A stretch of 64,000 bases of DNA from Diogma glabrata (GCA_963693315.1 OY856188.1:263433162-263497161); one strand, 5' to 3'. Shown: positions 36,673-46,646, numbered from the stretch's first letter. Notes: generated by a model from the sequence alone, not told the origin. A program made the numbers and translations.

Positions 36673-37230
36673 ATGTATACAATTATGAGGGGTCAGGGGT
36701 TAATAAGGAGGTGTCGGCCAGGTGGGTTTGAGCCCTGGATGAATGAGGTGGATGGGAGAGCGAATGAGGAGAGAAAAGAAAGAATGGTTGAGGCGAGGAA
36801 TGTAGTGGATGGAATGATAAACGTGATTCTGGATGAAGTAAAACATAAAATATTTTTGGAATTAATGGATGATATTTACGAAGAAAAATATGACGAGTTT
36901 CTGGATGATTTGATTTGTGAGATAGTGAATGAGGAGTTGAATGGGGTGAATGAGGAAGCGGATGAGATGGATGAAGTGACTGAGGAAGTGAATGTGGGCT
37001 GGCGTGAGAGAAGGAGGATAAATAGAAATAGGAGCTCTCACCTGAAGAGGAAGGAGAGGAGAAGAAGGGAGAAGGAGAGTCGCTTGGTCGTGGAGCTGGG
37101 AGCTTCCTCGACCAAGAGTACTCAAACTGAGGAGCTGGTTGAGGAGGTCCCCATCTCACCGACCACGCGACAGGTAGAGGAGTGGATTGGTCCACAGGAG
37201 GCCCCTGTCCCTCACTGTATAATTAGTTAA
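36673..37230 (+). CDS. Unknown charged ORF in the retrotransposon leader
   Basis: Open for 185 codons from the ATG at 36673; a second ATG follows at 36685. I do not recognise the protein. The N-terminal half is acidic and probably helical (ILDEVKHKIFLELMDDIYEE, then EFLDDLICEIVNEEL and several EE/DE runs). A strongly basic patch follows (RERRRINRNRSSHLKRKERR). The tail contains KSTQTEELVEEVP, where KSTQT fits the [KR]xTQT dynein light chain LC8-binding motif, a known motif class. There are no membrane segments or cysteine fingers. The coding strand is strongly purine-rich, unlike gag and pol. It lies on the sense strand between primer site and gag, so it could be made from the genomic RNA. 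It could also be an accidental frame in a G/A-skewed patch, since the opposite strand is open too. Confidence 0.5.
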   Translation: MYTIMRGQGLIRRCRPGGFEPWMNEVDGRANEERKERMVEARNVVDGMINVILDEVKHKIFLELMDDIYEEKYDEFLDDLICEIVNEELNGVNEEADEMDEVTEEVNVGWRERRRINRNRSSHLKRKERRRREKESRLVVELGASSTKSTQTEELVEEVPISPTTRQVEEWIGPQEAPVPHCIIS

Positions 37231-38545
37231 GACTAATTTTTTTCTTTAATTTTGAAAAAAACCGTTTTGGGACAGCAATTTTTTTGGAGATTGTTTTTTG
37301 TGCTGTCATCTGCTTTTAGTAATACTAATTGTTTTTTTATTTGGAAAAAAGAAAACCGTTTTGGGGAAGCAGTTTTTTTTTGAAATTTTTTTATGCTACC
37401 ATGTACATATTGTACACATAATTGTTTATATATTGTACATATTTTTGGATGATGCAATTAATTTATATATGAAATTAATTGTATGTTTTTTTTTGATTAT
37501 GGTTAGATTTAGTAAGTGTTTAGCTGGTTTTTTTCAATGCACTCATACGCGATCCCCATATTCGTCATTGGTTTAATGTGAGTTACAATTTCGAGGTATC
37601 GATTTATGTATTATTCACACTATAGAATGGATGTCAATAGAACATGTCTCATTACAGTTCTATAAACTTTTGAACTTGTACGGAAATGTTGAAATATTTT
37701 TATTTTGGCTAATATAATGTTCATTTTTGGCCAAAGCGACTTCTATTGCAGTACGCCTTATTAGATTTTATGTCAAGCCTGAAAGTCTGGGTAAGTTTCC
37801 TATTGCAACACAATTCGTTTGGCGAAAGAATTTTTTGTGGTTAAGTCATGTTTTTAGGAGTTTTAGGATGTTATTGACGTAATAAAAGTTAACATTGACC
37901 AAACAGTTTTTCGACAGTTTTGTATAAGTTTAAATCTTTCGTCACTACTGTCAAAGTATTATTGGTCTGTGTTTATAGAAGTATAATTGAAAATAATTAA
38001 TTCTCATCAACTTTATAGAGTGAGCGGATCCAAATCAATATCTCTACATTTGTCATCATATTGATCTGCTAATGTACGTATACAGATCTCGTATGAGTCC
38101 ATTTTAGTTACCATTTTTAAAATTATTTTTTATTGCGATTAATCTAAAAAATAAGATAAATATAGAAATAATTATTTTTAGCTAACATTTATTTTTGTTG
38201 TTTGTTTTGAATACAATAAGTAAAGCGGAAAAATTTGACCTAAACAAATATATTAGAGTTAATAACTTGGAAATTAGTAAGCTTGGTTTGAATTTAAAAT
38301 AATCGTAATTTTTTTTATAATATAAATTACCAATTTATTATCTAGTCTGAAGATTAGATTTAATTAATTTCATGTAAAACTTTGTTGACACATATTATGT
38401 ATTTCATGTTTCGATTTAGCACTTTTTAAGTGGGAAATTATTTAGATTATGGATAAGTTATATATTATTTAGGTTTATTGATTCACTTTGCCAGCGGTAG
38501 GCCTAACAAGCCATCCATGGGGCTTATCCCCTTAACATTGATGTC

Positions 38546-38726
38546 GTTCTTAGATCGCCTATGACCACCGGGGTTATGCGATCGAAGAACATTGGTTTCT
38601 TCTCTTCATTCGGCGAGGAAGTCCTCAGGGACGAGGAGTGGTGTTGCTGTGTTTGTACTTAGGTGCAAACCAGTAGTACCATTCTTTGCTCAGAGGCTTC
38701 TTCGGTGTAATGAAGAGAAGAACCAA
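38546..38726 (+). other. Paired hairpins in the leader
   Basis: Stem 1: GTTCTTAGATCGC (38546-38558) with GCGATCGAAGAAC (38578-38590), one mismatch, 19-nt loop. Stem 2: ATTGGTTTCTTCTCTTCATT (38591-38610) with AATGAAGAGAAGAACCAAT (38709-38727), one bulge. They abut directly. As leader RNA they could matter for packaging or translation, which is speculative. Confidence 0.6.
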
Positions 38727-39778
38727 TTGTACTTTGCTTTCAGGATCAGAGGCTTCACCTCACACAAATTCAAAAACTTTTCCACTTTTCCATTTAGTTT
38801 TTCAATAGACAGTTTTTCATGGAGTTTAGGATTTGAAGTCTGGTGCTCGGGAGCGTTCTTCAACTTTCGCATTAGGTTTAGTTGTAATTTATTTGTAGGT
38901 TAAACAAGCACAACTGGGTCAGTAGAAATGGACCTAGTGTCTAATCGTGACAGTTGTGATTGTTTTATTAGGTTGGGGAGAATCTGTTCTGTAGAATCTG
39001 GTCGTTAGGGGCTTTTCCAGTAGGTTCTCACATGCATGGTTGGAGTGGGCTCGCGAACGCGATATTTTAAATTTAAACAATATGGATATTGTAGCCATAC
39101 TTACTTTTTACAGTTGTCTCCAGACGAATCTTGATTTTGGGAATCTCTTAGATTATTAAATAAAAATAAAATAAATCAAACAAATTTTTCAAAAAACTAA
39201 ATAAACAATTTTTATTCAATAAATAATTTTTTTTAAATTTAAGTTAATTTTAGGTAACTAAATAAATAATTTTTTTTAACTAAGCAAATTACATCAAGAT
39301 ATAAATAAATATTTTTTATTTTTTAAAAAAAAAAAAAAAAAAATAACTCAATATTTCAAAGTTAGGACGGTGCATCCAATAAATAAACATTCTTCTAAAT
39401 ATTTTTATTTTTCAATTTTCTTTTAAAAATAAATAAATATTCTTAGGGGTGCTATCGTCAATAACTAATTTTAGGTATATATATATTTCAGTATATCTGA
39501 AATTAAATAAATAAATTATATTTTTACACATACAATATTTTAGGAACTTTTGTAAAAGATTCAGTAAAGATTAGCGGCGACAGCGGTTTTTTTGTTCTTG
39601 TACAAGTTTGTTTTTACAAAATTTTTTTTTGGGGCGTTCGTTGTTTTTTTTCGTTTTGCGCTTTTTATTGTTTTCACTTTTACAGCATACTAGCTACATT
39701 TTTTTTTGTTGTTGAGATTGGTTTTATTATTGTTATTTGTTATTGTGAATTCTGGATTCTATAAATTTTACCATCAAA

Positions 39779-41584
39779 ATGTCAAGTCAAATAGACATTG
39801 ACCATCCATTTTATGGATTGGAACCCAGCGAACTGCAAATTGAATGTCTGGTTCGAGGTGTGGATTTCAGAGGGGTCAACTGGGCAGAGGAACTTCGAAA
39901 CCACGCGGTACAAGGTTCAGTTCCATTAACTGTATCTCACGCGAGAGATTTGGTAGCTGAGTCTCAAATGGTGGTGCAGGCAGCACAACTAATTGTGAAT
40001 CAGATACGTAGACTTCAGCCACCGATTAATCAGCCATTCTTAGATGGTCTGGCTAATCGTGTGTTGCACTATACAGGGAGGATGAATAGGTTGGGTTCTC
40101 GCGATGATTTGCAAGAAGCCCGCACCTACGCTATCTCCCAATTGTCACGCGCTTGGGATATAATAAGATCGTTGTCGACACGTCCAGTTATGCAGAGTAA
40201 ACCAGGAGGATCATCTGTACCATCCGAATCGCCTGCGTTTCAGCCAGAGGAGAGATCCACTCCAATACCAGTACAGCCAATGACTAATACGATACACAGT
40301 TTAAATCGTGGGTATCAACAACAACAAAGACGGGCAGAACAATTACCACCATCGTATTTTCAACAATCAGGTTTAAGAGCGGAGGACTTCGCATTACCAC
40401 AACTGGGTTCATCGTTCCAAGCTGGACAAAGATACATCAATCCGGCATTGGTACAGCAGCCTCTGAATTATCAACCGATACCACAGGAGCAGTTGCAACA
40501 ATTTCAAACAAATTATCCACAAGCTCCATTAACAGCACCACCACCATACAACCCACTTCCTCAGGTATCTCGTGTCGTGGCTCCAGCATTGTCACCGGGA
40601 GCATACCGAGAGGTACGTAGGAACAATTTGAGTCGTTATGACTCAAATTGGGTTCCGAACTTCACAGGGGATGGTCACTCCCCTGATGTTCATGAGTTTA
40701 TTCATCGAGTGGAGGCGGCTGCAAGGAGGGACCGTGTGTCCTGGGACGACCTGAGGTCGATCGTTCCACGGTACCTCAAGGCAGCTGCCGATAGATATTA
40801 TTTGAATTTGACTCATGAATATGAGGAAGTGACCTACTCAGTGCTTAGGGAAGGACTCCTACGCACCTTCGGTACGCTCACCGATGATAAAGCGGTATTA
40901 CGTGTTCTTTTGAACCGTAAACAGAAAGTCAAAGAGAGCGTTTATGAGTATTTAGTTGAAGTGGGTTCGTTAAATCGGAGATTAGTTCGACCATTTGCTG
41001 CAGCTGAATTATTAGAAATCGCTAGGGAAGGACTGAGTGTAGAACTGAAGAACGCTACACTTGCAGCAACAATTACAACTATGGACGAGCTTCGGACATT
41101 GTGTCAGAAGTTCGAACGTTTGTGGTCTACACCAGTCCCAACCAGAATGTCAAACTTAAGGATTAGCGAACTACAGCAAGTGGACGACTATGAATCAGAA
41201 ATAGATCCAGAACAAGATGGATATATTGAAGCTGTGGATACACAACCTAGAAGAATTCTGCAACGACCTGCGATATCATCTGGTAATACTAATCAACCTG
41301 GTCCATCAATGTCCAGACAACCAATTGTCTGTTTTAGATGCGGGGTAAATGGACATCGAGCTCCTGATTGTTCTAAAAACAGAATAAAATTGCACTGCTG
41401 GAAATGTAATAAGCCGGACGTTATATATGCAAATTGTTCATATTGTCACCCGTCGGTAAACTTCCGTCCGAGAGTACATGCTTCGGGGATGGTACCCTCG
41501 GTTCAACATCCAACGAGCCCGAAGAAAACGACGAGAGATGTAGCAACGCAGGACGATCGATCACCACTCAGGAAACCAGAATAA
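39779..41584 (+). CDS. gag: Gag polyprotein of the Osvaldo-like retrotransposon
   Basis: 601 residues. The ATG at 39779 has an A-rich context (ATCAAAATG) typical for insect starts. Residues about 50-130 are helical (matrix-like). Residues 140-275 are rich in Gln, Pro and Tyr and contain two PPxY motifs, PPSY at 190-193 and PPPY at 254-257. Residues about 290-440 look like the capsid region of retrotransposon Gag (WVPNFTGDG, then FIHRVEAAARRD). A CCHC zinc knuckle CFRCGVNGHRAPDC spans 518-531 and a second cysteine array CX2CX9CX2C spans 540-556. The role is assembly of the RNA-containing particle and nucleic acid binding. The stop at 41582-41584 lies within the pol overlap. No disruption is seen. 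Confidence 0.93.
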   Translation: MSSQIDIDHPFYGLEPSELQIECLVRGVDFRGVNWAEELRNHAVQGSVPLTVSHARDLVAESQMVVQAAQLIVNQIRRLQPPINQPFLDGLANRVLHYTGRMNRLGSRDDLQEARTYAISQLSRAWDIIRSLSTRPVMQSKPGGSSVPSESPAFQPEERSTPIPVQPMTNTIHSLNRGYQQQQRRAEQLPPSYFQQSGLRAEDFALPQLGSSFQAGQRYINPALVQQPLNYQPIPQEQLQQFQTNYPQAPLTAPPPYNPLPQVSRVVAPALSPGAYREVRRNNLSRYDSNWVPNFTGDGHSPDVHEFIHRVEAAARRDRVSWDDLRSIVPRYLKAAADRYYLNLTHEYEEVTYSVLREGLLRTFGTLTDDKAVLRVLLNRKQKVKESVYEYLVEVGSLNRRLVRPFAAAELLEIAREGLSVELKNATLAATITTMDELRTLCQKFERLWSTPVPTRMSNLRISELQQVDDYESEIDPEQDGYIEAVDTQPRRILQRPAISSGNTNQPGPSMSRQPIVCFRCGVNGHRAPDCSKNRIKLHCWKCNKPDVIYANCSYCHPSVNFRPRVHASGMVPSVQHPTSPKKTTRDVATQDDRSPLRKPE

Positions 41585-44500
41585 AATCACCTAGTACATT
41601 TAATTTCCCATCATTACATCACACATATTTTAGACGTCTTGAACGCAACATTAGATATTGGAGGATGAGGAAATTATTTCGTAAAGCTTGTATTTCATCT
41701 ATCCTTTCAGAAACAAAGGATCCTCGGCCGCGATTGACAATCAAGATTTTGGACAAACATATTTCAGGTCTATTGGATAGTGGAGCGTCAATCACAATAC
41801 TTGGAAGAAATTCCTTGGAATTATTGGAATCAGCAGGTACAACTTACCGTAAGTACACTTCGTGTATTCGTACGGCAGATGGTACTGCAACAAAAATTTT
41901 GGGTTACATCGAAATTCCAATAACTGTGAATGGCTCCACTAAACCAATGCGGTTCCATATAGTCCCTGGATTACGAGAAGAGCTCTACCTGGGCATAGAT
42001 TTCTGGGAGAAATTTGGTATTGTTCCTTCATTTGTTAGTGAACTGACTCGCACAGAGCTACAAACTTTTAATACACATAACCTCACCACTGATCAGCAAC
42101 ATGAACTGGATATGATCAAGGATTCTTTCCCGTCATTTGAAGTGTCTGGACTCGGAAAGACTTCTTTGGTTGAACATGTCATCGATGTTGGTGATAGTGC
42201 ACCTGTTAAACAGAGGCACTATCCCACATCGCCGGCTGTTCAACTAAAGGTTTATGCCGAACTCGACCGAATGCTTCAAATGGGCGTGATCGAAGAGTCT
42301 AACAGTTCTTGGTGCTCGCCAGTGGTTTTGGTACAAAAAGAATCTGGTAAAAACAGATTATGTATTGATAGCCGTCGTGTCAATTCACTAACGAAAAAGG
42401 ACGCTTACCCACTTCCCTTGATTGATGGCTTACTAGGTCGTCTAAATAGCACAAAGTACATTTCAAGTATTGATCTCAAAGATGCTTTCTGGCAGATTCC
42501 TCTGGCAGAAGCATCTAGAGACAAGACAGCCTTCACAGTGCCTGGTCGTCCATTGTATCAATTCCGGGTTATGCCCTTTGGATTGTGCAATGCTCCCCAG
42601 ACAATGTGTCGGCTAATGCACAAAGTGATACCACATCAATATCACGAAAATGTCTTTGTTTATTTAGATGATCTATTGGTAGTCTCTTCCACGTTCCAGG
42701 AACATATGGAATTGCTGTCCAAAGTCTCTTCATTGTTAAGAGCGGCTGGGTTAACAATAAGCCTCAAGAAAAGTAAATTTGTTCTGAGAGAGGTGAAATA
42801 CTTAGGATTTTTGGTTGGTGAAGATGGTCTTCGAACAGACCCTGACAAGGTAAGAGCTGTAGCAGAGTACCCAGCTCCATCTACAGTAAAACAAATACGT
42901 AGACTATTGGGAATGGCTGGTTGGTACCAACGTTTCATACCAAATTATGCAAGCGTGGTATCACCAATTACAGATTTATTGAAGAAGAGTTCGGGGAAAC
43001 TGAAATGGACATTAGAAGCGCAAGCTGCTTTCGAAAATTTAAAACGATTGCTGACTACAGCACCAGTATTAGTGAACCCTGATTATAATAAAGAGTTTTT
43101 TATTAGATGCGATGCGAGTCTGACAGGGATAGGTAGTGTGTTGTATCAGGTTGATACTGACGGACAAGAGTGTCCGATAGCCTTCATGTCGAAGAAGCTT
43201 AACAAAGCTCAGAGAAATTATTCGGTTTCTGAGCTTGAATGTCTTGCGGCAATTCTGAGTGTGAAGAAATTCAGGGGCTATGTTGAGGGTCACCGATTTA
43301 CAATTGTGACTGATCACTCAAGTCTGAAGTGGCTTATGTCACAGAAAGACTTGAGTGGCCGTCTGGCTAGGTGGAGCCTAAAACTCCAACATATGGATTT
43401 TACCATTGTCCACCAAAAAGGTACCCAAAATATAGTCCCTGATGCTCTATCTCGTCTTTATGACGATACACACGAGGAATTGACGGAAGCATTATCACAT
43501 CATGTTAACGACATTAAAATCGACAATGAAGGTTATCGGCACAAGGAATATACGGATATGATAGCTAAAGTTCAATCATCTCCTAAGGACTTTCCATCAG
43601 TTAAAGTCGTGGATGATAAGCTATACATACGTATTGAGCCAAGATCTGATGCAATACCCAACGATGTTCCTGTGTGGAAGCTCTGGGTACCAAAACCGAT
43701 GACTTCAAACATGATTCAGAAACATCATGATGATAGTACTGCTGCTCATGGAGGTGTTAAAAAGACTTTAGAATTACTTCGACGTCTTTATTATTGGCCG
43801 GGCATGGCGTCACAGGTACACAACTATGTTGTGTCCTGCGACACATGTAAACAAACAAAAGCCACGAATCAGATATTGCGTCCTCCGATGCAATATCAAT
43901 TCGAAACAGCACGTCCATGGCAGAGAGTCTATATAGATTTTTTGGGACCGTACCCTCGTTCTACACTTGGGAATACGGTGTTATTGATAGTTCTGGATCA
44001 TGCTACGAAGTTTGTACTACTGAAACCACTTAGAAACGCAACTTCACCGAAGGTGAATGCTTTTCTAAGGAATGAAGTGTTTCTTACATATGGGGTACCA
44101 GAGTTTCTGCACAGCGATAATGGCAAACAGTTCACTAGTAGGAACTTTCAAAGTCTTTTGTCAGATTTCGGCATTAAACACATTAGGACCGGTGTTTATA
44201 GTCCTCAAAGTAACGCGTCAGAGCGGGTCAATAGGTCAGTTCTAGCAGCAATTCGAGCGTTCCTTAAAGGTCAACATACCAAGTGGGACTCGCAAATTGG
44301 TGAAATCGCATATGCACTGCGGGCTGCAGTACATTCAGCTACCAAGTACTCACCGTACTATTTATTATTTGGTCAACATCCAGTTTCGGATGGGAATACT
44401 TACCAATTGTTGAGATCACTACACCAGCTTGGTGAAGATGCTGGTGAGGAAATGGAACGCACTGATCATTTGACTCTGCTTAGGAACCGGGTTCAACAAA

Positions 44501-44754
44501 ATTTAAAAGCAGCCTTCAAAAAATCACAACATCAGTACAACCTGCGATCTAAACTACGGACTTTTCAACCACAACAACGTGTGTTTGTACGGCAACATCA
44601 TTTGAGTGACGCTACCAAAAAATTCTCGGCAAAATTGGCTCCAAAGTTCTTACCTGCAATGATTAAGACTAAGATTGGAAATGTACTCTACGAGTGCATA
44701 GATATGAGCGGTAAGAATCTTGGAGTCCATCACGCGAAAGACATCAGGGAATGA
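41413..44754 (+). CDS. pol: Pol polyprotein (PR-RT-RNaseH-INT), -1 frame to gag
   Basis: Open from just after a stop at 41410-41412, so it overlaps gag by 172 nt in the -1 frame. Numbering below starts at codon 41434 (1106 residues). Aspartic protease with LDSGAS at 114-119. Reverse transcriptase about 285-460 with catalytic YLDD at 410-413 and FGLCNAPQT at 382-390. RNase H about 555-675 with D560, E600, D627 and D670. Integrase zinc finger with H765, H772, C802, C805, then catalytic D835, D895 and E930 (spacing 59 and 34). A C-terminal GPY/F-like module lies near 1050-1106. All catalytic residues are present, so the enzyme set appears functional. Translation presumably needs -1 frameshifting, but no textbook X XXY YYZ heptamer is visible in the overlap. 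Confidence 0.93.
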   Translation, partial: AGRYICKLFILSPVGKLPSESTCFGDGTLGSTSNEPEENDERCSNAGRSITTQETRIKSPSTFNFPSLHHTYFRRLERNIRYWRMRKLFRKACISSILSETKDPRPRLTIKILDKHISGLLDSGASITILGRNSLELLESAGTTYRKYTSCIRTADGTATKILGYIEIPITVNGSTKPMRFHIVPGLREELYLGIDFWEKFGIVPSFVSELTRTELQTFNTHNLTTDQQHELDMIKDSFPSFEVSGLGKTSLVEHVIDVGDSAPVKQRHYPTSPAVQLKVYAELDRMLQMGVIEESNSSWCSPVVLVQKESGKNRLCIDSRRVNSLTKKDAYPLPLIDGLLGRLNSTKYISSIDLKDAFWQIPLAEASRDKTAFTVPGRPLYQFRVMPFGLCNAPQTMCRLMHKVIPHQYHENVFVYLDDLLVVSSTFQEHMELLSKVSSLLRAAGLTISLKKSKFVLREVKYLGFLVGEDGLRTDPDKVRAVAEYPAPSTVKQIRRLLGMAGWYQRFIPNYASVVSPITDLLKKSSGKLKWTLEAQAAFENLKRLLTTAPVLVNPDYNKEFFIRCDASLTGIGSVLYQVDTDGQECPIAFMSKKLNKAQRNYSVSELECLAAILSVKKFRGYVEGHRFTIVTDHSSLKWLMSQKDLSGRLARWSLKLQHMDFTIVHQKGTQNIVPDALSRLYDDTHEELTEALSHHVNDIKIDNEGYRHKEYTDMIAKVQSSPKDFPSVKVVDDKLYIRIEPRSDAIPNDVPVWKLWVPKPMTSNMIQKHHDDSTAAHGGVKKTLELLRRLYYWPGMASQVHNYVVSCDTCKQTKATNQILRPPMQYQFETARPWQRVYIDFLGPYPRSTLGNTVLLIVLDHATKFVLLKPLRNATSPKVNAFLRNEVFLTYGVPEFLHSDNGKQFTSRNFQSLLSDFGIKHIRTGVYSPQSNASERVNRSVLAAIRAFLKGQHTKWDSQIGEIAYALRAAVHSATKYSPYYLLFGQHPVSDGNTYQLLRSLHQLGEDAGEEMERTDHLTLLRNRVQQNLKAAFKKSQHQYNLRSKLRTFQPQQRVFVRQHHLSDATKKFSAKLAPKFLPAMIKTKIGNVLYECIDMSGKNLGVHHAKDIRE

Positions 44755-45077
44755 TGTCTTTTCGTTAGGTAGGGTTGTTCCTCTGGCTGATTGTCGTCTC
44801 TGGGGTTCACATCTTCAGGTCATACTTACTGGTTGTATCGGGGTGTCCATGGTGCTGACGTTCGGATGGATGGTCGGTCTCAATACTCAGTGAAGTTCTT
44901 AAGGACTTCATGAGTGTTGGAACCGGTCATCGGTCTTGACGCCAGTGACGGTGGGTATCTCGATCCCAGATACAGTTTAATAGGTGGAAGTAGTTCGGCG
45001 GTTTTCTGTCATGGAGGGGATGGCGACGTTTTGTGATTTCAAGAGTAAAAATCTTGGTTTCTACCTTGAATTCATGG
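44755..45077 (+). other. Pol-to-LTR spacer, no env
   Basis: 323 bp, more balanced in composition than the LTRs. There is no ORF large enough for an envelope gene. A purine tract (GGAGGGGATGG, about 45015-45025) lies some 50 bp before the LTR; the bases directly touching the LTR (GAATTCATGG) make a poor polypurine tract. Confidence 0.7.
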
Positions 45078-46154
45078 TGTAACGATCGCAATAATCGCGA
45101 AACAATAATAAAACCAAATTCATCTTCGTTTTCAATTCAATAAAAATGCATTTCATTAGTTTCCGTTCATTTTTTACATTAATAATAATTTTAAAATTTT
45201 CTAAAACTTAACTGCTAGTTAAATTTTGAATATACTATAAAAAGCAAACGAACGTACTAAATTTTTATTTCCAATGCTAATGAACAGACGTCGTTGTTAA
45301 TCATTTGCTGAATTTCGAATATTACACGATTGATTAGAAGATGTCAAAGGCAAAATCACATTTTTGCAATTTTCAATTCAAAAAAAATTATTCATTCCGG
45401 TTTTGATTTTAAACAAGAACACATCTAGTCAAAAGTAAAAATAGTAAGAAAATTATTAAAAACGATTAAAAGTGTAATACGGATATATGTTATATCCTTT
45501 ATCTAATATGATTATTGGCTTTTTATAGCTTTGCAAGAAAAAAATAATAAAATTGATTGCTTTAAAAACAAACACCGAGTGTATATAATTAAATTAAATT
45601 TGTCATGTGATTGTTGTTTTATAATTGAATTCTACGCTGATGGGCATATAAAGTTTGATATTAACAATATTTTTAGTAATAAAACTTTATTATATTGTTA
45701 CGACATAAAAATTTGTTAACAAAATAATGTCATTCAAATTAGTAACAAAAGAAAGTGAAATTAAAAATACGAAATCAATTTTTTCCTAGTAAATTGATTA
45801 AAAAGCGATTGAAAGTAAAATTAAACAAAATAAATGACGTGTCAGATATATGGTTGACACGGCCATACTGGAAGTATTTTGGGGTCCGTGAATGTCCCAG
45901 TGGATTGTGGAAACAAAATTTTTTCTTTGAAATATTTGAGCAACCTAATTTGATGAACGATCTGCTGACCTAAGAGGACTTCAATCAACTCCATCAGAAG
46001 AATATGCAAGTAATTTTTTTTATATATATATATATTAATATTAATACATATGTAATTTTTGTTAAATGAAGGATTAGATTTGTTTAACATAAGAGATTTC
46101 CGAATCCAGGATTCGCTGGGGACAAATTTTTAGTACCAAAGGTCCAAGTTAATA
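45078..46154 (+). repeat. 3' LTR
   Basis: Same 1077-bp sequence as the 5' LTR, offset by 9806 bp, with no substitution or indel noticed. It ends AGTTAATA, followed by the target repeat AATT. Confidence 0.9.
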
Positions 46155-46158
46155 AATT
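46155..46158. repeat. Target site duplication, right
   Basis: AATT, matching 35268-35271. Confidence 0.7.
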
Positions 46159-46646
46159 GTGCATAATTTATGTCATACATATGATGTGCACTCTACTGTG
46201 CACATATCGTAAAACGCCTTAGCAGATATATGCACACACATGTCAGCCGCATCTTTTACGAATAATAAAAAACGAAGAGAAAAGAACTTTAATAATAACA
46301 ATGAAAAACAAAAGAATATAAAAATTGATATTTCTTTTATTTTCTAAAATGGCGATTTTCATTAGTTTTTTTTATGAAATTATACTTTCGTAATATTAAA
46401 TTGATAAATTTTATCTTATTTTCATATAAAATTATCTGCGAAAGAAATCTGATTGTGAAGGTAATGAAGACAAACACAAAAAAACAAACGGGCACTTTGA
46501 ATAATTAATTTTAGTTATTTAAAAAAATTTATATTTCTTAATAGTTTTTGTTTGCATTGTTTTATGTCGGTTTACTGATATTTAAATTTATTTTTTATAA
46601 TATTAAGAAAATTATGAAAAATCAATATAATTTTTTGGTGTACTGA
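46159..46646. other. A+T-rich flank
   Basis: Continuation of the sequence interrupted by the LTR element. Nothing recognised. Confidence 0.5.

Larger units (their letters stand above)
36349..39778 (+). other. Long leader of the retrotransposon
   Basis: About 3.4 kb between 5' LTR and gag, far longer than typical for Ty3/Gypsy elements. It holds an extra ORF (36673-37230), a ~43-bp tandem duplication (36551-36624), a ~92-bp tandem duplication (37232-37404, both with ACCGTTTTGGG), two nested-looking hairpins (38546-38726) and an A homopolymer near 39325. Some of it may be captured host or repeat DNA. Confidence 0.7.
35272..46154 (+). mobile_element. Full-length Ty3/Gypsy retrotransposon, Osvaldo-like
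   Basis: A 10,883-bp element with two 1077-bp LTRs, short flanking target repeats, a tRNA-Lys-like primer site, intact gag and intact pol in the order PR-RT-RNaseH-INT. The order puts it in Ty3/Gypsy; the long LTRs, lysine primer and RT text (RVMPFGLCNAPQTMCRL) suggest the Osvaldo/Ulysses group, which is an inference. The two LTRs read as identical with a constant offset of 9806 bp, implying a recent insertion. Distinctive points are a 3.4-kb leader and only 323 bp between pol and the right LTR, leaving no room for env. Confidence 0.92.

Noticed and set aside
36683..37195. Long minus-strand frame opposite the leader ORF
   Set aside because: It arises from the same purine/pyrimidine skew. It is Pro/Ser/His rich low-complexity sequence on the antisense strand of the element, so it was treated as a shadow.
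38592..38903. 103-residue plus-strand ORF in the retrotransposon leader
   Set aside because: It covers hairpin arms, has no domain-like pattern, and stops well short of gag. Probably chance in a G+C-richer patch.
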